From assembly GCF_015712165.1 (NCBI RefSeq), contig NZ_JADPZX010000001.1:2790001-2854000 (forward strand): a DNA stretch of 64,000 nt, given 5' to 3'. The stretch's first letter is position 1; each line of letters begins with the position of its first letter. The notes under the pieces are model-generated. The model had not been told where the DNA came from, did not search any database, and worked only from the letters and a program-made list of their open reading frames with translations. A program made the translations under genes and the position numbers. Source of the stretch: Streptomyces spinoverrucosus (lineage in GTDB: Bacteria > Actinomycetota > Actinomycetes > Streptomycetales > Streptomycetaceae). This document shows positions 1-9,557 of this stretch, one piece after another.

Positions 1-2446
1 CTCTCAGCAGCCGGATGGATTCGGCGATGTCCTGTTCGGAGTTGAACTGGCTCTGTACCTGCTTGGGTCCGTTGACCGTGGTGCTCGTCGGCAGTTTCAG
101 GATTCTGATCTTGCCGTAGTCACTCTTGCCGGCCTCGGCGTCGACCGCCATGAACGCGCTGAGGTTGTCCCGGCCGTTGGGCGTGAAGGTCGTCGTCAGC
201 GAGAACGCCTGTTCCTTCTGGTCGGGCATCTTCATGCTGAGGTAGTACGGCGGCACCGCGTCGCCCGACTTGTTGGTCGGGTCGTCCGGCACCTGCCACA
301 CCTCGCTGCCGCTGAGGAAGGTGTTGGCGTCCTTCACGTGGTAGCGCGTCAGCAGCTCACGCTGGACCTTGAACAGGTCCTGCGGGTAGCGGAGATGGTC
401 CATCAGGTCGCCGGAGATCTCGCTCCGGGGCTCGACCGTGCCGGGGAACGCCTTCATCCAGGTCTTCAGGACCGGATCCTGGGTGTCCCACTGGTAGAGC
501 TTGACCTCGCCGGTGTACGCGTCGACAGTCGCCTTCACCGAGTTGCGGATGTAGTTGACCTGGTTCTGCTGGGCCACCACCGTGCGCTGGTCGTTGGTCG
601 CGGTCAGCGAGTCGGCGGTGGTGTCACCGAGGGTCGTACGCGAGGCGTACGGGTATCCGTTCGTGGTCGTGTACGCGTCGACGATCCACTGGATCCGCTT
701 GTTGACGACCGCCGGGTAGGCGTCGCCGTCGATGGTCAGCCACGGGGCGACCGCCTCGACGCGCTCCTTGGGCGTGCGGTTGTACAGGATCCGCGAACCC
801 TCGCCGATCGCACCGGAGTAGAGGATCTGCGGCTCGTTGAGCGCCACCGCGTAAGCGGCCCGGTTTATCGGGTTCTCGAGATCGACTCCGCCGTTGCCCT
901 CGTAGCTGTAGGTCTTCTCACCGCTGTCGTCGGAGTAGTCGATCTCCTTCTGGGGACCGCCGACGATCGAGTACGTGTTGGTCTTCTCGCCGTAGTAGAT
1001 CCGCTGCTCGTACGTGCCGAGCTGGCCCTTGGACGGCAGGTCGGACTCGGTGAACACGGGGCGGCCCTCGGTGTCCACGGCGGTGCCCTTCGCGGCGACC
1101 GCGCCGTAGCCGTGGGTGTAGCGGAAGTGGTTGTTGATCCAGTTCTTCTTGTCGATGCCCGCGTAGTTCAGCTCGCGCAGACCGATGACCGTGTCCTGCT
1201 CCCGGCCCTCCGCGCTGTAGCGGTCGACGTCCAGGTTGGTCGGGAACGCGTAGTACTTCCGCATCTGCTGCAGTTGCTGGAAGGTCGGCGAGATGATGTT
1301 CGGGTCCATGATGCGGATGCTCGCCGTGGAGTCGACGTCGTCCCGCAGCTTGCTGGCGTCCTTGGTGTTGGACGTGCCCGAGTACTCGGTGACCTGCGTG
1401 CCGCCGATGCCGTACGCCTCACGCGTCGCCTTGAGGTTCTTCTCGACGTACGGGGCTTCCTTGGCCTGCTCGTTCGGCTGGACCTGGAACTTCTGCACGA
1501 TCGCCGGGTACAGCCCGCCGATCAGGATCGCCGAGAGCACCATCAGGCCGAAGCCGATCAGGGGCAGCTGCCAGGTGCGCCGCCAGATCGTGGAGAAGAA
1601 CAGCAGGGCGCAGATGACGGCGATGCAGAACAGGATCGTCTTGGCCGGCAGGTAGGCGTTGGCGTCGACGTACCTCAGGCCCGTCCAGTTGTCCGTCGCC
1701 TTGAAGTCGCTGGACTTGACCGCCAGGCCGTACCGGTCGAGCCAGTAGGCGACCGCCTTCAGCGCGACGAAGAAACCGATCAGCATCGACAGATGTCCGG
1801 TCGCGGCGGCCGTGGCGCGCGCGCCCGGGCTGGTGACGCGCAGCCCGCCGTACAGGTAGTGCGTGAGCGCGGCGGCGATCAGGGAGAGGATCGCGGCGGC
1901 GAAGCCGAAGCCGAGCAGGAACCGGTACCAGGGCAGGTCGAAGGCGTAGAACGCGACGTCCAGCTTGAACTGGGGGTCCTTCTGGCCGAACGGCACGCCG
2001 TTGACCCACATCAGCCAGGTTCGCCACTGCCCGGACGCGGACGCGCCCGCGATCAGGCCCACCAGGGCGGTGATCGCGAACAGCAGCCACTTCTTGTAGG
2101 GCGCGATGCCCATCCGGTAGCGGTCGAGGCTCTGCTGCTCCATCGACATCGCGCTCAGCGGGGGGCGCAGCCGGTGGGCCAGCCAGATGTTGAACCCGAC
2201 GGCGACGGCCATGAGCAGACCGAAGACGAAGAAGAGACCGATCTTGGTCCACAGGGTGGTGGTGAAGACGGACGAGTACTTCACCGACCGGTACCAGAGC
2301 CAGTCCGTCCAGAAGCCCGCGAACATGGTGAACGCCATGGCGAGCACGGCAAGGACACCGAGTGTCATGAGCAGGGTCCGGACACGCCGGGACGGGCGGC
2401 CCACTCTGATCCGTGGCCCCGTCGGGCCTCCGCCGCGGTCCGGCAT
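1..2446 (-). CDS. UPF0182 family integral membrane protein (partial)
   Basis: The gene runs off the left edge, so about 815 codons are present and the C-terminus is missing. The family is usually close to 1000 residues. The N-terminal third holds about seven hydrophobic segments separated by short loops (first one around residues 22-45, starting [13 protein letters not shown]). It is followed by a large, mostly soluble, presumably extracytoplasmic part rich in Thr/Asp/Tyr. I recognise it as the family of S. coelicolor SCO5204 and M. tuberculosis Rv3193c; the biochemical role is unknown. The ATG at 2444-2446 (MPDRGGG) is chosen from the family start; the upstream region is a divergent promoter shared with the next gene. 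The family call is secure, the function is not known. Confidence 0.93.
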   Translation of the reverse strand, partial: MPDRGGGPTGPRIRVGRPSRRVRTLLMTLGVLAVLAMAFTMFAGFWTDWLWYRSVKYSSVFTTTLWTKIGLFFVFGLLMAVAVGFNIWLAHRLRPPLSAMSMEQQSLDRYRMGIAPYKKWLLFAITALVGLIAGASASGQWRTWLMWVNGVPFGQKDPQFKLDVAFYAFDLPWYRFLLGFGFAAAILSLIAAALTHYLYGGLRVTSPGARATAAATGHLSMLIGFFVALKAVAYWLDRYGLAVKSSDFKATDNWTGLRYVDANAYLPAKTILFCIAVICALLFFSTIWRRTWQLPLIGFGLMVLSAILIGGLYPAIVQKFQVQPNEQAKEAPYVEKNLKATREAYGIGGTQVTEYSGTSNTKDASKLRDDVDSTASIRIMDPNIISPTFQQLQQMRKYYAFPTNLDVDRYSAEGREQDTVIGLRELNYAGIDKKNWINNHFRYTHGYGAVAAKGTAVDTEGRPVFTESDLPSKGQLGTYEQRIYYGEKTNTYSIVGGPQKEIDYSDDSGEKTYSYEGNGGVDLENPINRAAYAVALNEPQILYSGAIGEGSRILYNRTPKERVEAVAPWLTIDGDAYPAVVNKRIQWIVDAYTTTNGYPYASRTTLGDTTADSLTATNDQRTVVAQQNQVNYIRNSVKATVDAYTGEVKLYQWDTQDPVLKTWMKAFPGTVEPRSEISGDLMDHLRYPQDLFKVQRELLTRYHVKDANTFLSGSEVWQVPDDPTNKSGDAVPPYYLSMKMPDQKEQAFSLTTTFTPNGRDNLSAFMAVDAEAGKSDYGKIRILKLPTSTTVNGPKQVQSQFNSEQDIAESIRLLR

Positions 2447-2608
2447 CTGGAAAGCCAAGGTGGCACCTCGTAAATCGCTGTTGGTCTGTCAGGCCCCCGT
2501 TGTCGCGGGCCGTCCGTGGGCCCCGTGATCGTAGGCCCTCACCTATGCAACTTACTCACGCTTTACTCGGTTCCCGATTCCGGGCGGGAACGAGGCAGGA
2601 TTGTGACC

Positions 2609-3151
2609 ATGTCCAACACACCCATGGCGGCGAGCCCGCTCACCCGGGCCGTACTCGAAATCGACGAGTACGCCTCCGGCCTCGGCTGGGACCAGCCCGC
2701 ACGCCTCTTCGCCCTCGTAGACACCGCACGGCTGCGGGCCCAGGAACCCGCGTTGGCGGCGCAGCTCGGCCTGGGTGACGAGCCGGACGCCGCCGGTCTC
2801 ACCCCGATCGAGCAGGACGAAATCCCAACGGACAGGCCGCTCGACGAGTTCCTCGGCACCATCGCCTGGCCCGAGGCCGTGGCCGGCTGCGCGCTCACGG
2901 TGGAGCGGCTGATGCTGCCGCCGTCCGCCGAGGCCCAGGTCCCGGACGGCCTGGACGAGGCCGCGCTCACCAAGTGGGTCGCCCGGCACCCCGAGCGCCA
3001 GGAGGTCCGCATGACGGTCGCCGTCCTGCGCGACGGCGCACGCGAGTCGGCCCTGCGGCTGCGCGAGAAGGACTCCCCGACGGAGGTCCTCACCGGCTCC
3101 GAGCTGGTTCCGGGCCTCGCGGAGGCGCTGGCGGCCACGTTCGAGGACTGA
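2609..3151 (+). CDS. PPA1309 family protein (hypothetical)
   Basis: This is a 180-residue acidic soluble protein with no signal peptide or membrane segment. It resembles the PPA1309 family of actinobacterial conserved proteins, which recur beside UPF0182 and the PDZ protease; the function is unknown. The ATG at 2609 is preferred over an in-frame GTG at 2603 because AGGCAGGA (2593-2600) sits 8 nt upstream of the ATG but only 2 nt from the GTG. It is divergent from UPF0182 and convergent with the YlbL-like protease gene. The name rests on memory of the family and on context. Confidence 0.82.
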   Translation: MSNTPMAASPLTRAVLEIDEYASGLGWDQPARLFALVDTARLRAQEPALAAQLGLGDEPDAAGLTPIEQDEIPTDRPLDEFLGTIAWPEAVAGCALTVERLMLPPSAEAQVPDGLDEAALTKWVARHPERQEVRMTVAVLRDGARESALRLREKDSPTEVLTGSELVPGLAEALAATFED

Positions 3152-3258
3152 GAGGTTCAGGTAGGCCCCCGGGTGCGCGCCCGCGCGTCCGGGGTACGCC
3201 GGCGGGGGCCGCGCTCGGTCATGGGGCGCCCCCTGCGCCGTACCGCTGTGGCTTCTGA

Positions 3259-4356
3259 TCAGCCCTTGGTCGTGCACTTCGGCAGTTCGGCGGTGTCGCC
3301 GTCCCGGATGTCCTTCAGGGCGCCGAGAGCGTCGTCGATGGTGTCGACCTTGATGAGGGTGAGGCCCTTGGGGGTGTCCTTGGCGGCGGCCGCGCAGTTG
3401 TCGGCGGGCGTCAGGAAGTACTGCGCGCCCTTGCTGCGCGCGCCGACTGTCTTCATCTCGATGCCGCCGATCGGGCCGACCCTGCCGGCGTCGTCGATGG
3501 TGCCGGTGCCGGCGACGAACGAGCCGCCGGTGAGGGAGCCCGGGGTGAGTTTGTCGTAGATGCCGAGCGCGAACATCAGGCCGGCGCTCGGTCCGCCGAC
3601 GTCGGCGAGCTTGATGTCGATGGCGAACGGGAAGGTGTGGTCGGTGCCGGCCGAGATCCCGACGATGGCGCGCTTCTCGCCGGCGTCGTCGGAGGTCGTG
3701 GTGGTGATGGTGATCTTCTCCGTCTTCAGCGGCTCCCGGTTCTCCTTCTCGGCGGCGGCCTGCTCCTTGGCGGGCACGATCGTGAAGACGACGTTCTCGC
3801 CCGGCTTGTGCTTGGTCACCAGCTCGGCCACGTCGCCCGGCGCCTTCACCGTCGTACCGTCGACGGCCTTGATCACATCACCGGCGTGCAGCCTGCCCTC
3901 GGACGGAGAGTCCTTCACCACGGTGGAGACGATCACCCAGGACTCCACCTTGACGCCGAGCTCCTTCAGGGCGGCGACCTTGGCGCTCTCCTGGGACTGG
4001 CTGAACTCCTCGGCGTTCTCCTGGGTCGACTCCTCCTCCGTCTTGCCGTCCGGGTAGAGGGTGTCGTGCGGGACGACCTTGTTGTCGTGCGCCAGCCAGC
4101 CGTAGACCGCCTCGACCAGGTTCATCCGGTAGTCGGCGCTGGTGACGCGGACGGTGGTCATGTTGAGGTGACCGTCCGTCGGATAGGTCTTGCGTCCGGA
4201 GATCTGCAGCACCGGCTCGCCGTCGTGGTCCCCCAGCGTGTTCACCGTCGGCCCCGGGGACATCTCCGCGTACGGCACGGGGATGAGCACTCCCGCGCAC
4301 AGGAGCGCGATCAGTATCAGGGTGGAGGCGAGCATCGTCGCGGTGCGGCGTGGCAT
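3259..4356 (-). CDS. YlbL-type membrane-anchored PDZ / Lon-like serine protease
   Basis: The 365-residue protein starts with one membrane segment (about residues 8-27, TMLASTLILIALL). A PDZ domain follows at about residues 120-195 and a Lon (S16)-like proteolytic domain fills the C-terminal part. The Lon-type Ser-Lys dyad is visible: Ser257 in DVGGPSAGL and Lys302 in GIEMKTVGA. Homologues are B. subtilis YlbL and M. tuberculosis Rv3194c, thought to cleave envelope or division proteins at the outer face of the membrane. The start is an ATG. It is convergent with the PPA1309 gene and is followed by a gene-poor 107-bp gap. Substrates cannot be inferred. Confidence 0.92.
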   Translation of the reverse strand: MPRRTATMLASTLILIALLCAGVLIPVPYAEMSPGPTVNTLGDHDGEPVLQISGRKTYPTDGHLNMTTVRVTSADYRMNLVEAVYGWLAHDNKVVPHDTLYPDGKTEEESTQENAEEFSQSQESAKVAALKELGVKVESWVIVSTVVKDSPSEGRLHAGDVIKAVDGTTVKAPGDVAELVTKHKPGENVVFTIVPAKEQAAAEKENREPLKTEKITITTTTSDDAGEKRAIVGISAGTDHTFPFAIDIKLADVGGPSAGLMFALGIYDKLTPGSLTGGSFVAGTGTIDDAGRVGPIGGIEMKTVGARSKGAQYFLTPADNCAAAAKDTPKGLTLIKVDTIDDALGALKDIRDGDTAELPKCTTKG

Positions 4357-4411
4357 GTCACGACAGTACGGGACGGCTCTGTCAGCGCACTGTCAGGGCC
4401 GCCTGGAGGGG

Positions 4412-4576
4412 TCACGGACCGGTGTGGGACTTCTCCATGGCGGCGCGGAAGCGGGCGTACCCGTCCAGCTCGGGTCCGTCGCTGCGGGCCTTGCGGGTTC
4501 TGTTGGCCCAACTGCCCCACAGGCCCGCGCCGACAGCGGCCACAAGCGGAATCAGCAACCAGGCGAGCGCCGACAT
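4412..4576 (-). CDS. Small single-pass membrane protein
   Basis: This is a 54-residue protein with one hydrophobic segment (ALAWLLIPLVAAVGAGLW) at its N-terminus and a short basic then acidic tail (WANRTRKARSDG). Longer in-frame starts exist up to 4642. The ATG at 4574-4576 is chosen because GGAGG lies 5 nt upstream and translation then begins right before the membrane segment. It lies just upstream of the YlbL-like protease gene on the same strand (gap of 55 bp), so it may be co-transcribed and could be a small partner of it. The function is not recognised. Confidence 0.72.
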   Translation of the reverse strand: MSALAWLLIPLVAAVGAGLWGSWANRTRKARSDGPELDGYARFRAAMEKSHTGP

Positions 4577-4692
4577 GCCGACCTCCAACCCCATGAGCGT
4601 CCGCAACTGAATGATCAACAGATTAACCATCCGCACTGACAACGCTCACGCCAGGGGTGCGGTTACGCAACCGCAGTCCCTCGACCGGAGTC

Positions 4693-5154
4693 TCAGCAGG
4701 CCCCCACCCACTCCTCAGAGCCGTCGGAGAACTTCTGGTGCTTCCAGATCGGCACCTCGTGCTTGAGGTCGTCGATCAGCTTCCGGCAGGCCTCGAAGGC
4801 CTCCCCGCGGTGCGGACAGGACACGCCGACCACGACAGCGAGATCCCCGACCTTCAGATCCCCCACACGGTGTACGGCGGCCAGCGCCCGCACCGGGAAC
4901 TCGGCGGCCACCTTCTCGGCGATCCGCCGCATCTCGGCCTCGGCGCTCGGGTGACAGGAGTACCCGAGCTCGTCGACGTCGGCCCCCCCGTCGTGATTGC
5001 GCACGGTCCCCACGAACAGGGCGGTCCCCCCGGCGGCGTCGTCTCCGACGGCCCGGAAAACCTCGTCGAGGGAGAGCGGCGTCTCCCGAATACCGATCAG
5101 CTTGATGGGCTCCTGAGCGCCCTGCTCACCGGGGTGATCGTCACTGGCTGCCAT
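4693..5154 (-). CDS. moaE: Molybdopterin synthase catalytic subunit MoaE
   Basis: MoaE is the large subunit of molybdopterin synthase. With thiocarboxylated MoaD it inserts the two sulfurs into precursor Z (cPMP) to make molybdopterin in the cytosol. The 153-residue protein has the family core: ALFVGTVRNHDGG near the N-terminus, HRVGDLKVGD in the middle, CPHRGEAFEACR, and the catalytic-lysine region PIWKHQKFSDG near the C-terminus. The ATG at 5154 (MAASDDHPG) is preferred to longer in-frame starts because the extension is low-complexity Arg/Pro sequence. No moaD or moaA/C lies nearby. MoeZ, which activates MoaD-like carriers, is in the same window at 37008-38186. Confidence 0.93.
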   Translation of the reverse strand: MAASDDHPGEQGAQEPIKLIGIRETPLSLDEVFRAVGDDAAGGTALFVGTVRNHDGGADVDELGYSCHPSAEAEMRRIAEKVAAEFPVRALAAVHRVGDLKVGDLAVVVGVSCPHRGEAFEACRKLIDDLKHEVPIWKHQKFSDGSEEWVGAC

Positions 5155-5262
5155 AGGTCCATCGTGCCGCACGCGCGCAAGGGCGGGAAATAGCGTTTTC
5201 ACCCTGCACACGCGCGTACCGGGTTGGAGCCTTCTACAGGACCGGCGTAGCTGTTGGCAGTC

Positions 5263-5283
5263 GTGCCGCCTGGGCGGCGGCAC
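5263..5283 (-). terminator. Hairpin downstream of the SDR gene
   Basis: GTGCCGCC (5263-5270) and GGCGGCAC (5276-5283) form an 8-bp stem with a 5-nt loop about 70 nt past the SDR stop codon. There is no U-tract, which is common for Streptomyces terminators. The call is structural only. Confidence 0.45.
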
Positions 5284-5352
5284 GGGTGGGCGCAGCGGCA
5301 CCCCGCCGGCGCGGGCGAGCCACCCCACCCGCGCGTCCCCGCCTGCGCGTCC

Positions 5353-6480
5353 TCACACCCGCCGCCGAGCCTTCCGAGCCCTCCGCACCACGGCCGCCGC
5401 ACCCAGCAGCGCCACCGTCGCCCCCGCGGCGCCGGCCGCCGTCGCGTCCTTCCGCCCCAGCCGCCGCCCGGCCACCGTGTGCCGCCCGGACACCTCCTCC
5501 AGCAGCTCGGCGAGCACCTCCTCATTGGTCCACCGGGCCCGCCAACCGGCGTCGTGCAGCCGGCTCCCGCTGACCACCCAGGGATACATCGTGTACGCCA
5601 GATCCCCCGCCGGGGACGGCGTCAGCCCGATCCGGTGCAGCCGAGCCGCCGCGCCCAGCGCCACCGCCGACGGCAACTCCATCCGCCGGATCCCGCTCAG
5701 CTCCTCGACCTCCTCCTGCTCCAGCCACCCGTCGCAGCCCACGGCGAGCTCTCCGTCGACCTTCTCCAGGACTGCGTACTCCAGAGCACTGCACAGATCT
5801 TCGACGTGACAGAACTGCCAGGCCGGCCGCGACCCGGCGACGACGAGCAGCCGAGGCGACTCGAAGTACCTGGTCAGCGCGGTGTCCGTGCCTCCCACCA
5901 GGACAGCGGGCCGCACCACGGTGACATTGAGCCCCGGGTGCGCCCGAGGCGCCCGCCGCGCCAGCCGCTCGATCTCCAGCAGGTCCCCGACCCCGGTGGC
6001 CTCCGCCGTCGCCCGCAGCTCGGCGTCCTCCGACAGCGGCAGCTCGTTGTCCGGCAGCGCCCCGTAGACCATGGCCGACGTGCACAGCACCACCCGGTGC
6101 ACCCCGGCCGCCGCGGCGGCGGTCAGCACGGTCTGCGTCCCCCGCACGTTGTAAGCCGTGCGAGCGGCCGCGTCCGTCTCCAGATCCAGGTCGAGCGCCA
6201 GATGCACCACCACGTCCGCGCCCCGCAGCTTCTCCGCGATCGCGGGATCCCGCACGTCGAGGATGTGCCACTGCGCCGCCGCGCACTCGCCGCGCCGCTC
6301 GTCGATCGCGATGACCTCTTTGATCTCCTCCGACGCGGCCAGCCGCGCGGTGAGCAGCGCGCCCACGCCGGAGGCGGCGCCGGTGACCGCGACGACGGGC
6401 CCGCGCAGTGCGGGCGTCTCGGGCGAGGGGCGGGTTGAGTGGTTTCGCGCTGCGCGAACCTGCGGATCTGGGGAACTCAC
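5353..6480 (-). CDS. NAD(P)-dependent SDR / epimerase-like protein
   Basis: This 375-residue protein of the extended SDR (NAD-dependent epimerase/dehydratase) family begins its Rossmann fold with VAVTGAASGVGALL (GxxGxxG-type dinucleotide loop). An acidic beta-2 end (VIAIDERRG) suggests NAD binding. The usual YxxxK motif is not evident after CTSAMVYGALPDN, so catalysis may differ or be lost. The C-terminus ends in a short hydrophobic stretch (GAAGATVALLGAAAVV) followed by Arg-rich residues, suggesting a membrane tail. The GTG at 6480 is preferred to the ATG at 6543 because GGAG lies 7 nt upstream and it is closer to the fold. It is divergent from the metalloprotease-like gene. Substrate unknown. 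Confidence 0.82.
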   Translation of the reverse strand: MSSPDPQVRAARNHSTRPSPETPALRGPVVAVTGAASGVGALLTARLAASEEIKEVIAIDERRGECAAAQWHILDVRDPAIAEKLRGADVVVHLALDLDLETDAAARTAYNVRGTQTVLTAAAAAGVHRVVLCTSAMVYGALPDNELPLSEDAELRATAEATGVGDLLEIERLARRAPRAHPGLNVTVVRPAVLVGGTDTALTRYFESPRLLVVAGSRPAWQFCHVEDLCSALEYAVLEKVDGELAVGCDGWLEQEEVEELSGIRRMELPSAVALGAAARLHRIGLTPSPAGDLAYTMYPWVVSGSRLHDAGWRARWTNEEVLAELLEEVSGRHTVAGRRLGRKDATAAGAAGATVALLGAAAVVRRARKARRRV

Positions 6481-6673
6481 CGGGTGTCTCCAGCGGTTGT
6501 CTTCACATACGAGCGCGAGGGACGCGTACGTACCAGGTGGCATCCATCCTGCCGCAGGCCGTGAGTCGGCGAAGCACCGAGGCCCGAACCGCCCCGGGGT
6601 GTCTAGGCTGGGTGGTGTTGTCGGGCAGTCGTGCCGTCGGGAAGACCGGCGGCCTTAACAGCCGAGGAATCCC

Positions 6674-8116
6674 GTGAGTGACACCCCATTCGGATTCGGC
6701 CTTCCGCCGGAGGAGCCGGAAGACGGCGACGAGGGCAAGAAGAAGGACCAGCAGAGCGGTGGTGGTCAGGGACCGGCCAACCCGTTCGGATTCGGCGGGC
6801 TGCCCGGTGCCGGAGGCTTTGGTGGCCCCGGTGCGGACAATCCGCTCGCTGCCATGTTCGGTTCGCTGAACCCCACCGACCTGGGCGCCGCGTTCCAGCA
6901 GCTGGGCCAGATGCTCTCCTACGAGGGCGGCCCGGTGAACTGGGACATGGCCAAGCAGATCGCACGCCAGACGGTCTCCCAGGGCACGTCGGACGGCACG
7001 AAGGACGCGAGCGTCGGCCCCGCCGAGCGCACCGCGGTCCAGGAGGCCGTCCGCCTGGCCGACCTGTGGCTGGACGACGCGACGTCCCTGCCGTCCGGCG
7101 CCGCCTCCGCGGTGGCCTGGAGCCGCGCGGAGTGGGTCGAGGCGACCCTGCCCGCGTGGCAGGAGCTCGTCGACCCGGTCGCCGAGCGGGTCGGCGCCGC
7201 CATGGGTGACGTCCTGCCGGAGGAGATGCAGGCCATGGCCGGCCCGCTGATCGGCATGATGCGCTCGATGGGCGGCGCGATGTTCGGTACGCAGATCGGG
7301 CAGGCCGTGGGCGTGCTCGCGGGCGAGGTCGTCGGCTCCACCGACATCGGCCTGCCGCTCGGCCCGGCCGGCAAGGCCGCGCTGCTGCCGGTGAACATCG
7401 AGGCGTTCGGCAAGGACCTGGGCGTGCCCAAGGAGGAGGTGCGGCTGTATCTCGCCCTGCGCGAGGCCGCCCACCAGCGCCTCTTCGCGCACGTGCCGTG
7501 GCTGCGCTCGCACCTGTTCGGCGCGGTCGACGGGTACGCGCGCGGGATCAAGGTCGACACGGCCAAGCTGGAGGACGTGGTCGGCCAGTTCGACCCGCAG
7601 AACCCCGAGCAGCTGCAGGACGCGCTGCAGCAGGGCATGTTCCAGCCGGAGGACACGCCCGAGCAGAAGGCGGCCCTGGCCCGTCTGGAGACGGCTCTGG
7701 CGCTCGTCGAGGGCTGGGTGGACGCCGTCGTGCACGCGGCCGCCAAGCCCCGCCTGGCCTCCGCCGACGCGCTGCGCGAGACCCTGCGCCGCCGCCGGGC
7801 CACGGGTGGCCCTGCCGAGCAGACGTTCGCCACGCTGATCGGCCTGGAGCTGCGCCCGCGCCGGCTGCGCGACGCCTCGCGCCTGTGGGCGTCCCTCACG
7901 GACGCGCGCGGTGTCGACGGCCGGGACGCCCTGTGGGCCCACCCGGACATGCTGCCGACCGCGCACGACCTGGACGACCCGGACGGCTTCGTGCACCGCG
8001 AGCAGCTGGACTTCTCCGAGCTGGACAAGATGCTCGGCGAGGCGGCGGACGGCTCCGCCGGAAAGCCGAACCTGAAGAAGGACGAGGGCGACGACAAGGG
8101 CGACGACGCCGAGTGA
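6674..8116 (+). CDS. Zinc-dependent metalloprotease-like protein (DUF2342 / zinicin family)
   Basis: This 480-residue protein has a Gly/Pro/Phe-rich N-terminus (about residues 1-60), then the DUF2342 domain. The conserved part includes EVRLYLALREAAHQRLF with AHVPWLRSHL, the metal-site region typical of the family, and the C-terminal half carries basic helical segments (ETLRRRRATGGPAEQ). The M. tuberculosis equivalent is Rv3195. The family is predicted to have a metalloprotease fold, but substrate and activity are not established. The GTG start at 6674 follows a G-rich leader. Its stop overlaps the next gene's GTG (GTGA), so the Nudix gene is translationally coupled. Confidence 0.85.
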   Translation: MSDTPFGFGLPPEEPEDGDEGKKKDQQSGGGQGPANPFGFGGLPGAGGFGGPGADNPLAAMFGSLNPTDLGAAFQQLGQMLSYEGGPVNWDMAKQIARQTVSQGTSDGTKDASVGPAERTAVQEAVRLADLWLDDATSLPSGAASAVAWSRAEWVEATLPAWQELVDPVAERVGAAMGDVLPEEMQAMAGPLIGMMRSMGGAMFGTQIGQAVGVLAGEVVGSTDIGLPLGPAGKAALLPVNIEAFGKDLGVPKEEVRLYLALREAAHQRLFAHVPWLRSHLFGAVDGYARGIKVDTAKLEDVVGQFDPQNPEQLQDALQQGMFQPEDTPEQKAALARLETALALVEGWVDAVVHAAAKPRLASADALRETLRRRRATGGPAEQTFATLIGLELRPRRLRDASRLWASLTDARGVDGRDALWAHPDMLPTAHDLDDPDGFVHREQLDFSELDKMLGEAADGSAGKPNLKKDEGDDKGDDAE

Positions 8117-8634
8117 GCCTGTACGACGACGCGGTCCTCGTGCTGAAGAGCTACGAGGGCCAGGAAGAGCTGCGCCAGGCCTATCTCGACCATCTCGCGA
8201 CGCACCCGGGCGGCATGTGGAAGGCGTGCGAGGCCGGGCACATCACGGCCAGCGCACTGGTGATCGACCCGTCACGCGGGCGTGTGCTGCTCACGCTGCA
8301 CAAGAAGCTGCGCATGTGGCTGCAGATGGGCGGCCACTGCGAGCCGACGGACGCCTCGCTCGCGGCGGCGGCCCTGCGCGAGGCGACGGAGGAGTCGGGC
8401 GTGACGGGGCTGACGCTGCTGCCGGGCGGCCCGGTGCGCCTGGACCGGCATCCGATCCCGCCGCCGTGCCACTGCCACTTCGACGTCCAGTACGCGGTCC
8501 TGGCGCCGCCGGACGCCGAGCACCTGGTCAGCGAGGAGTCCCTGGACGTGCGCTGGTTCCCCTACGACGAGGTGGCGGACGTGGCGGACGAGTCGGTCGT
8601 ACGACTGCTGGAGGCGACGCGCGCGCGGCTGTAA
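8113..8634 (+). CDS. Nudix hydrolase
   Basis: This 173-residue protein starts at GTG 8113, overlapping the stop of the upstream gene by 4 nt (GTGA). The Nudix region is GGHCEPTDAS followed by REATEESGV. The REx2EExGU half of the box is intact, but the spacing to the first glycine is one residue longer than the textbook pattern and the GX5E glutamate position reads Asp, so it is a variant box. Downstream HPIPPPCHCHFDVQY is a His/Cys-rich stretch common in this subgroup. A nucleoside-diphosphate-linked substrate is expected but cannot be named. A strong hairpin terminator follows. Confidence 0.88.
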   Translation: MSLYDDAVLVLKSYEGQEELRQAYLDHLATHPGGMWKACEAGHITASALVIDPSRGRVLLTLHKKLRMWLQMGGHCEPTDASLAAAALREATEESGVTGLTLLPGGPVRLDRHPIPPPCHCHFDVQYAVLAPPDAEHLVSEESLDVRWFPYDEVADVADESVVRLLEATRARL

Positions 8635-8648
8635 CCTCCGCCAGGTGA

Positions 8649-8680
8649 AAGGGGCGACCACCCTTGGGCGGTCGCCCCTT
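8649..8680 (+). terminator. Rho-independent-type terminator after the Nudix gene
   Basis: AAGGGGCGACC (8649-8659) pairs perfectly with GGTCGCCCCTT (8670-8680), and CCC/GGG can extend pairing inside the loop. It lies 15 nt after the stop codon and ends the plus-strand unit. It is symmetric and may also stop transcription of the convergent AIM24 operon. Confidence 0.8.
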
Positions 8681-8706
8681 ACCCGGACGGTCGATCGTGC
8701 CCCATA

Positions 8707-8749
8707 AGGGGCGCGGAGAACTGCGCGACCAGCCACGCACGGCCCGCAG
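8707..8749. repeat. Streptomyces interspersed intergenic repeat, copy 1
   Basis: The sequence around GGGGCGCGGAGAACTGCGCG then ACCAGCCACGCACGGCCCGCAG matches a short repeat I recognise from intergenic DNA of many Streptomyces chromosomes. A second copy is at 56280-56320 in this window. Between a terminator and the end of the AIM24 operon, it is outside any gene. Confidence 0.65.
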
Positions 8750-8783
8750 CCCCCGAACCTCCTCGGCCCAACCAGCGGAGCGA

Positions 8784-9539
8784 TCAGCTCCAGACGTTCC
8801 CCTGGTTCTGTCCCCGCGCCCCCTGCTGCCCCATGCCGTACTGCGCGGCGAGGCCCGAGCCGATCTGGGCGTTCTGCGGCGGCAGCAGCTCACTGGGCTG
8901 GACGAGGACGAAGCCGGTGCCCATGAAGCTGAGCTCCCAGCCCTCGCCGGTGTTGCCCCTGCGCCGCCACACCCCGGAGGAGTGCGTCTGGGCCTGCATC
9001 TGCACACGCAGCGCGGTGGACCAGGCGACGATCGCGTCGGCGTCGCAGTTGACGTATTTGTCGGGCGTCACGTGCATCATCAGCGGCATGCCCGAGGTCA
9101 TCAGGGCGACCTTGCCGCGCCCGGTGATGTTGAGCTGGTACTTCCCGGAGCCGGAGATGCCATAGAGGCTGTCCACGGCGATGACCTCGTGGTGCAGCGA
9201 GGAGTCCATCGCCAGCACGTAGCTGCTGTCGACGGTCAGCCCCTCCTGGTCCACGTCCACCACGTGGACGTGCTGCTTGAGGTTGGCGAGGTAGACCGTG
9301 CCCTGCCCGTGGCAGCGCATCAGGTCCAGACCCTCGCCGGTGCGCGCACGCGCGCGTGCGGCGTTCCTGCCCTGGTACTCGGCGTCGAACTCGACGAGTC
9401 CCTGGTAGGCGACCATGGTGCCCTTGCGGGCCAGGATGTCGTCGTGGCCCTCCAGGGTGACGCGCAGCATCTGCTTGTTCTGCAGGCTCCAGCGTTCCTG
9501 GGTCTGCTGGTCGTTGTAGGCGAAAAGCGGACTCTGCAT
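8784..9539 (-). CDS. AIM24 family protein (third gene of the AIM24 operon)
   Basis: This 251-residue protein has a beta-rich AIM24 domain over most of its length. Repeating short motifs are visible: LARKGTMVAYQG, DLMRCHGQGTVYLA, GLTVDSSYVLAMD, SGSGKYQLNITGRGKVALM and MGTGFVLVQPSE. The C-terminus is Gln/Gly-rich and low-complexity. Bacterial AIM24 proteins are paralogues of the yeast mitochondrial protein Aim24; their role is unknown but they recur with TerD-domain stress proteins, as here. It is separated by 18 bp from the upstream AIM24 gene and is the last of three co-directional genes. Confidence 0.9.
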   Translation of the reverse strand: MQSPLFAYNDQQTQERWSLQNKQMLRVTLEGHDDILARKGTMVAYQGLVEFDAEYQGRNAARARARTGEGLDLMRCHGQGTVYLANLKQHVHVVDVDQEGLTVDSSYVLAMDSSLHHEVIAVDSLYGISGSGKYQLNITGRGKVALMTSGMPLMMHVTPDKYVNCDADAIVAWSTALRVQMQAQTHSSGVWRRRGNTGEGWELSFMGTGFVLVQPSELLPPQNAQIGSGLAAQYGMGQQGARGQNQGNVWS

Positions 9540-9557
9540 GGTGTGGTGCTCCCCCCC

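Noticed and set aside
338..2473. 711-codon open frame on the plus strand
   Set aside because: It is antisense to the UPF0182 gene; high G+C genomes leave opposite frames open. Its translation is Arg/Gly/Asp-rich with no domain.
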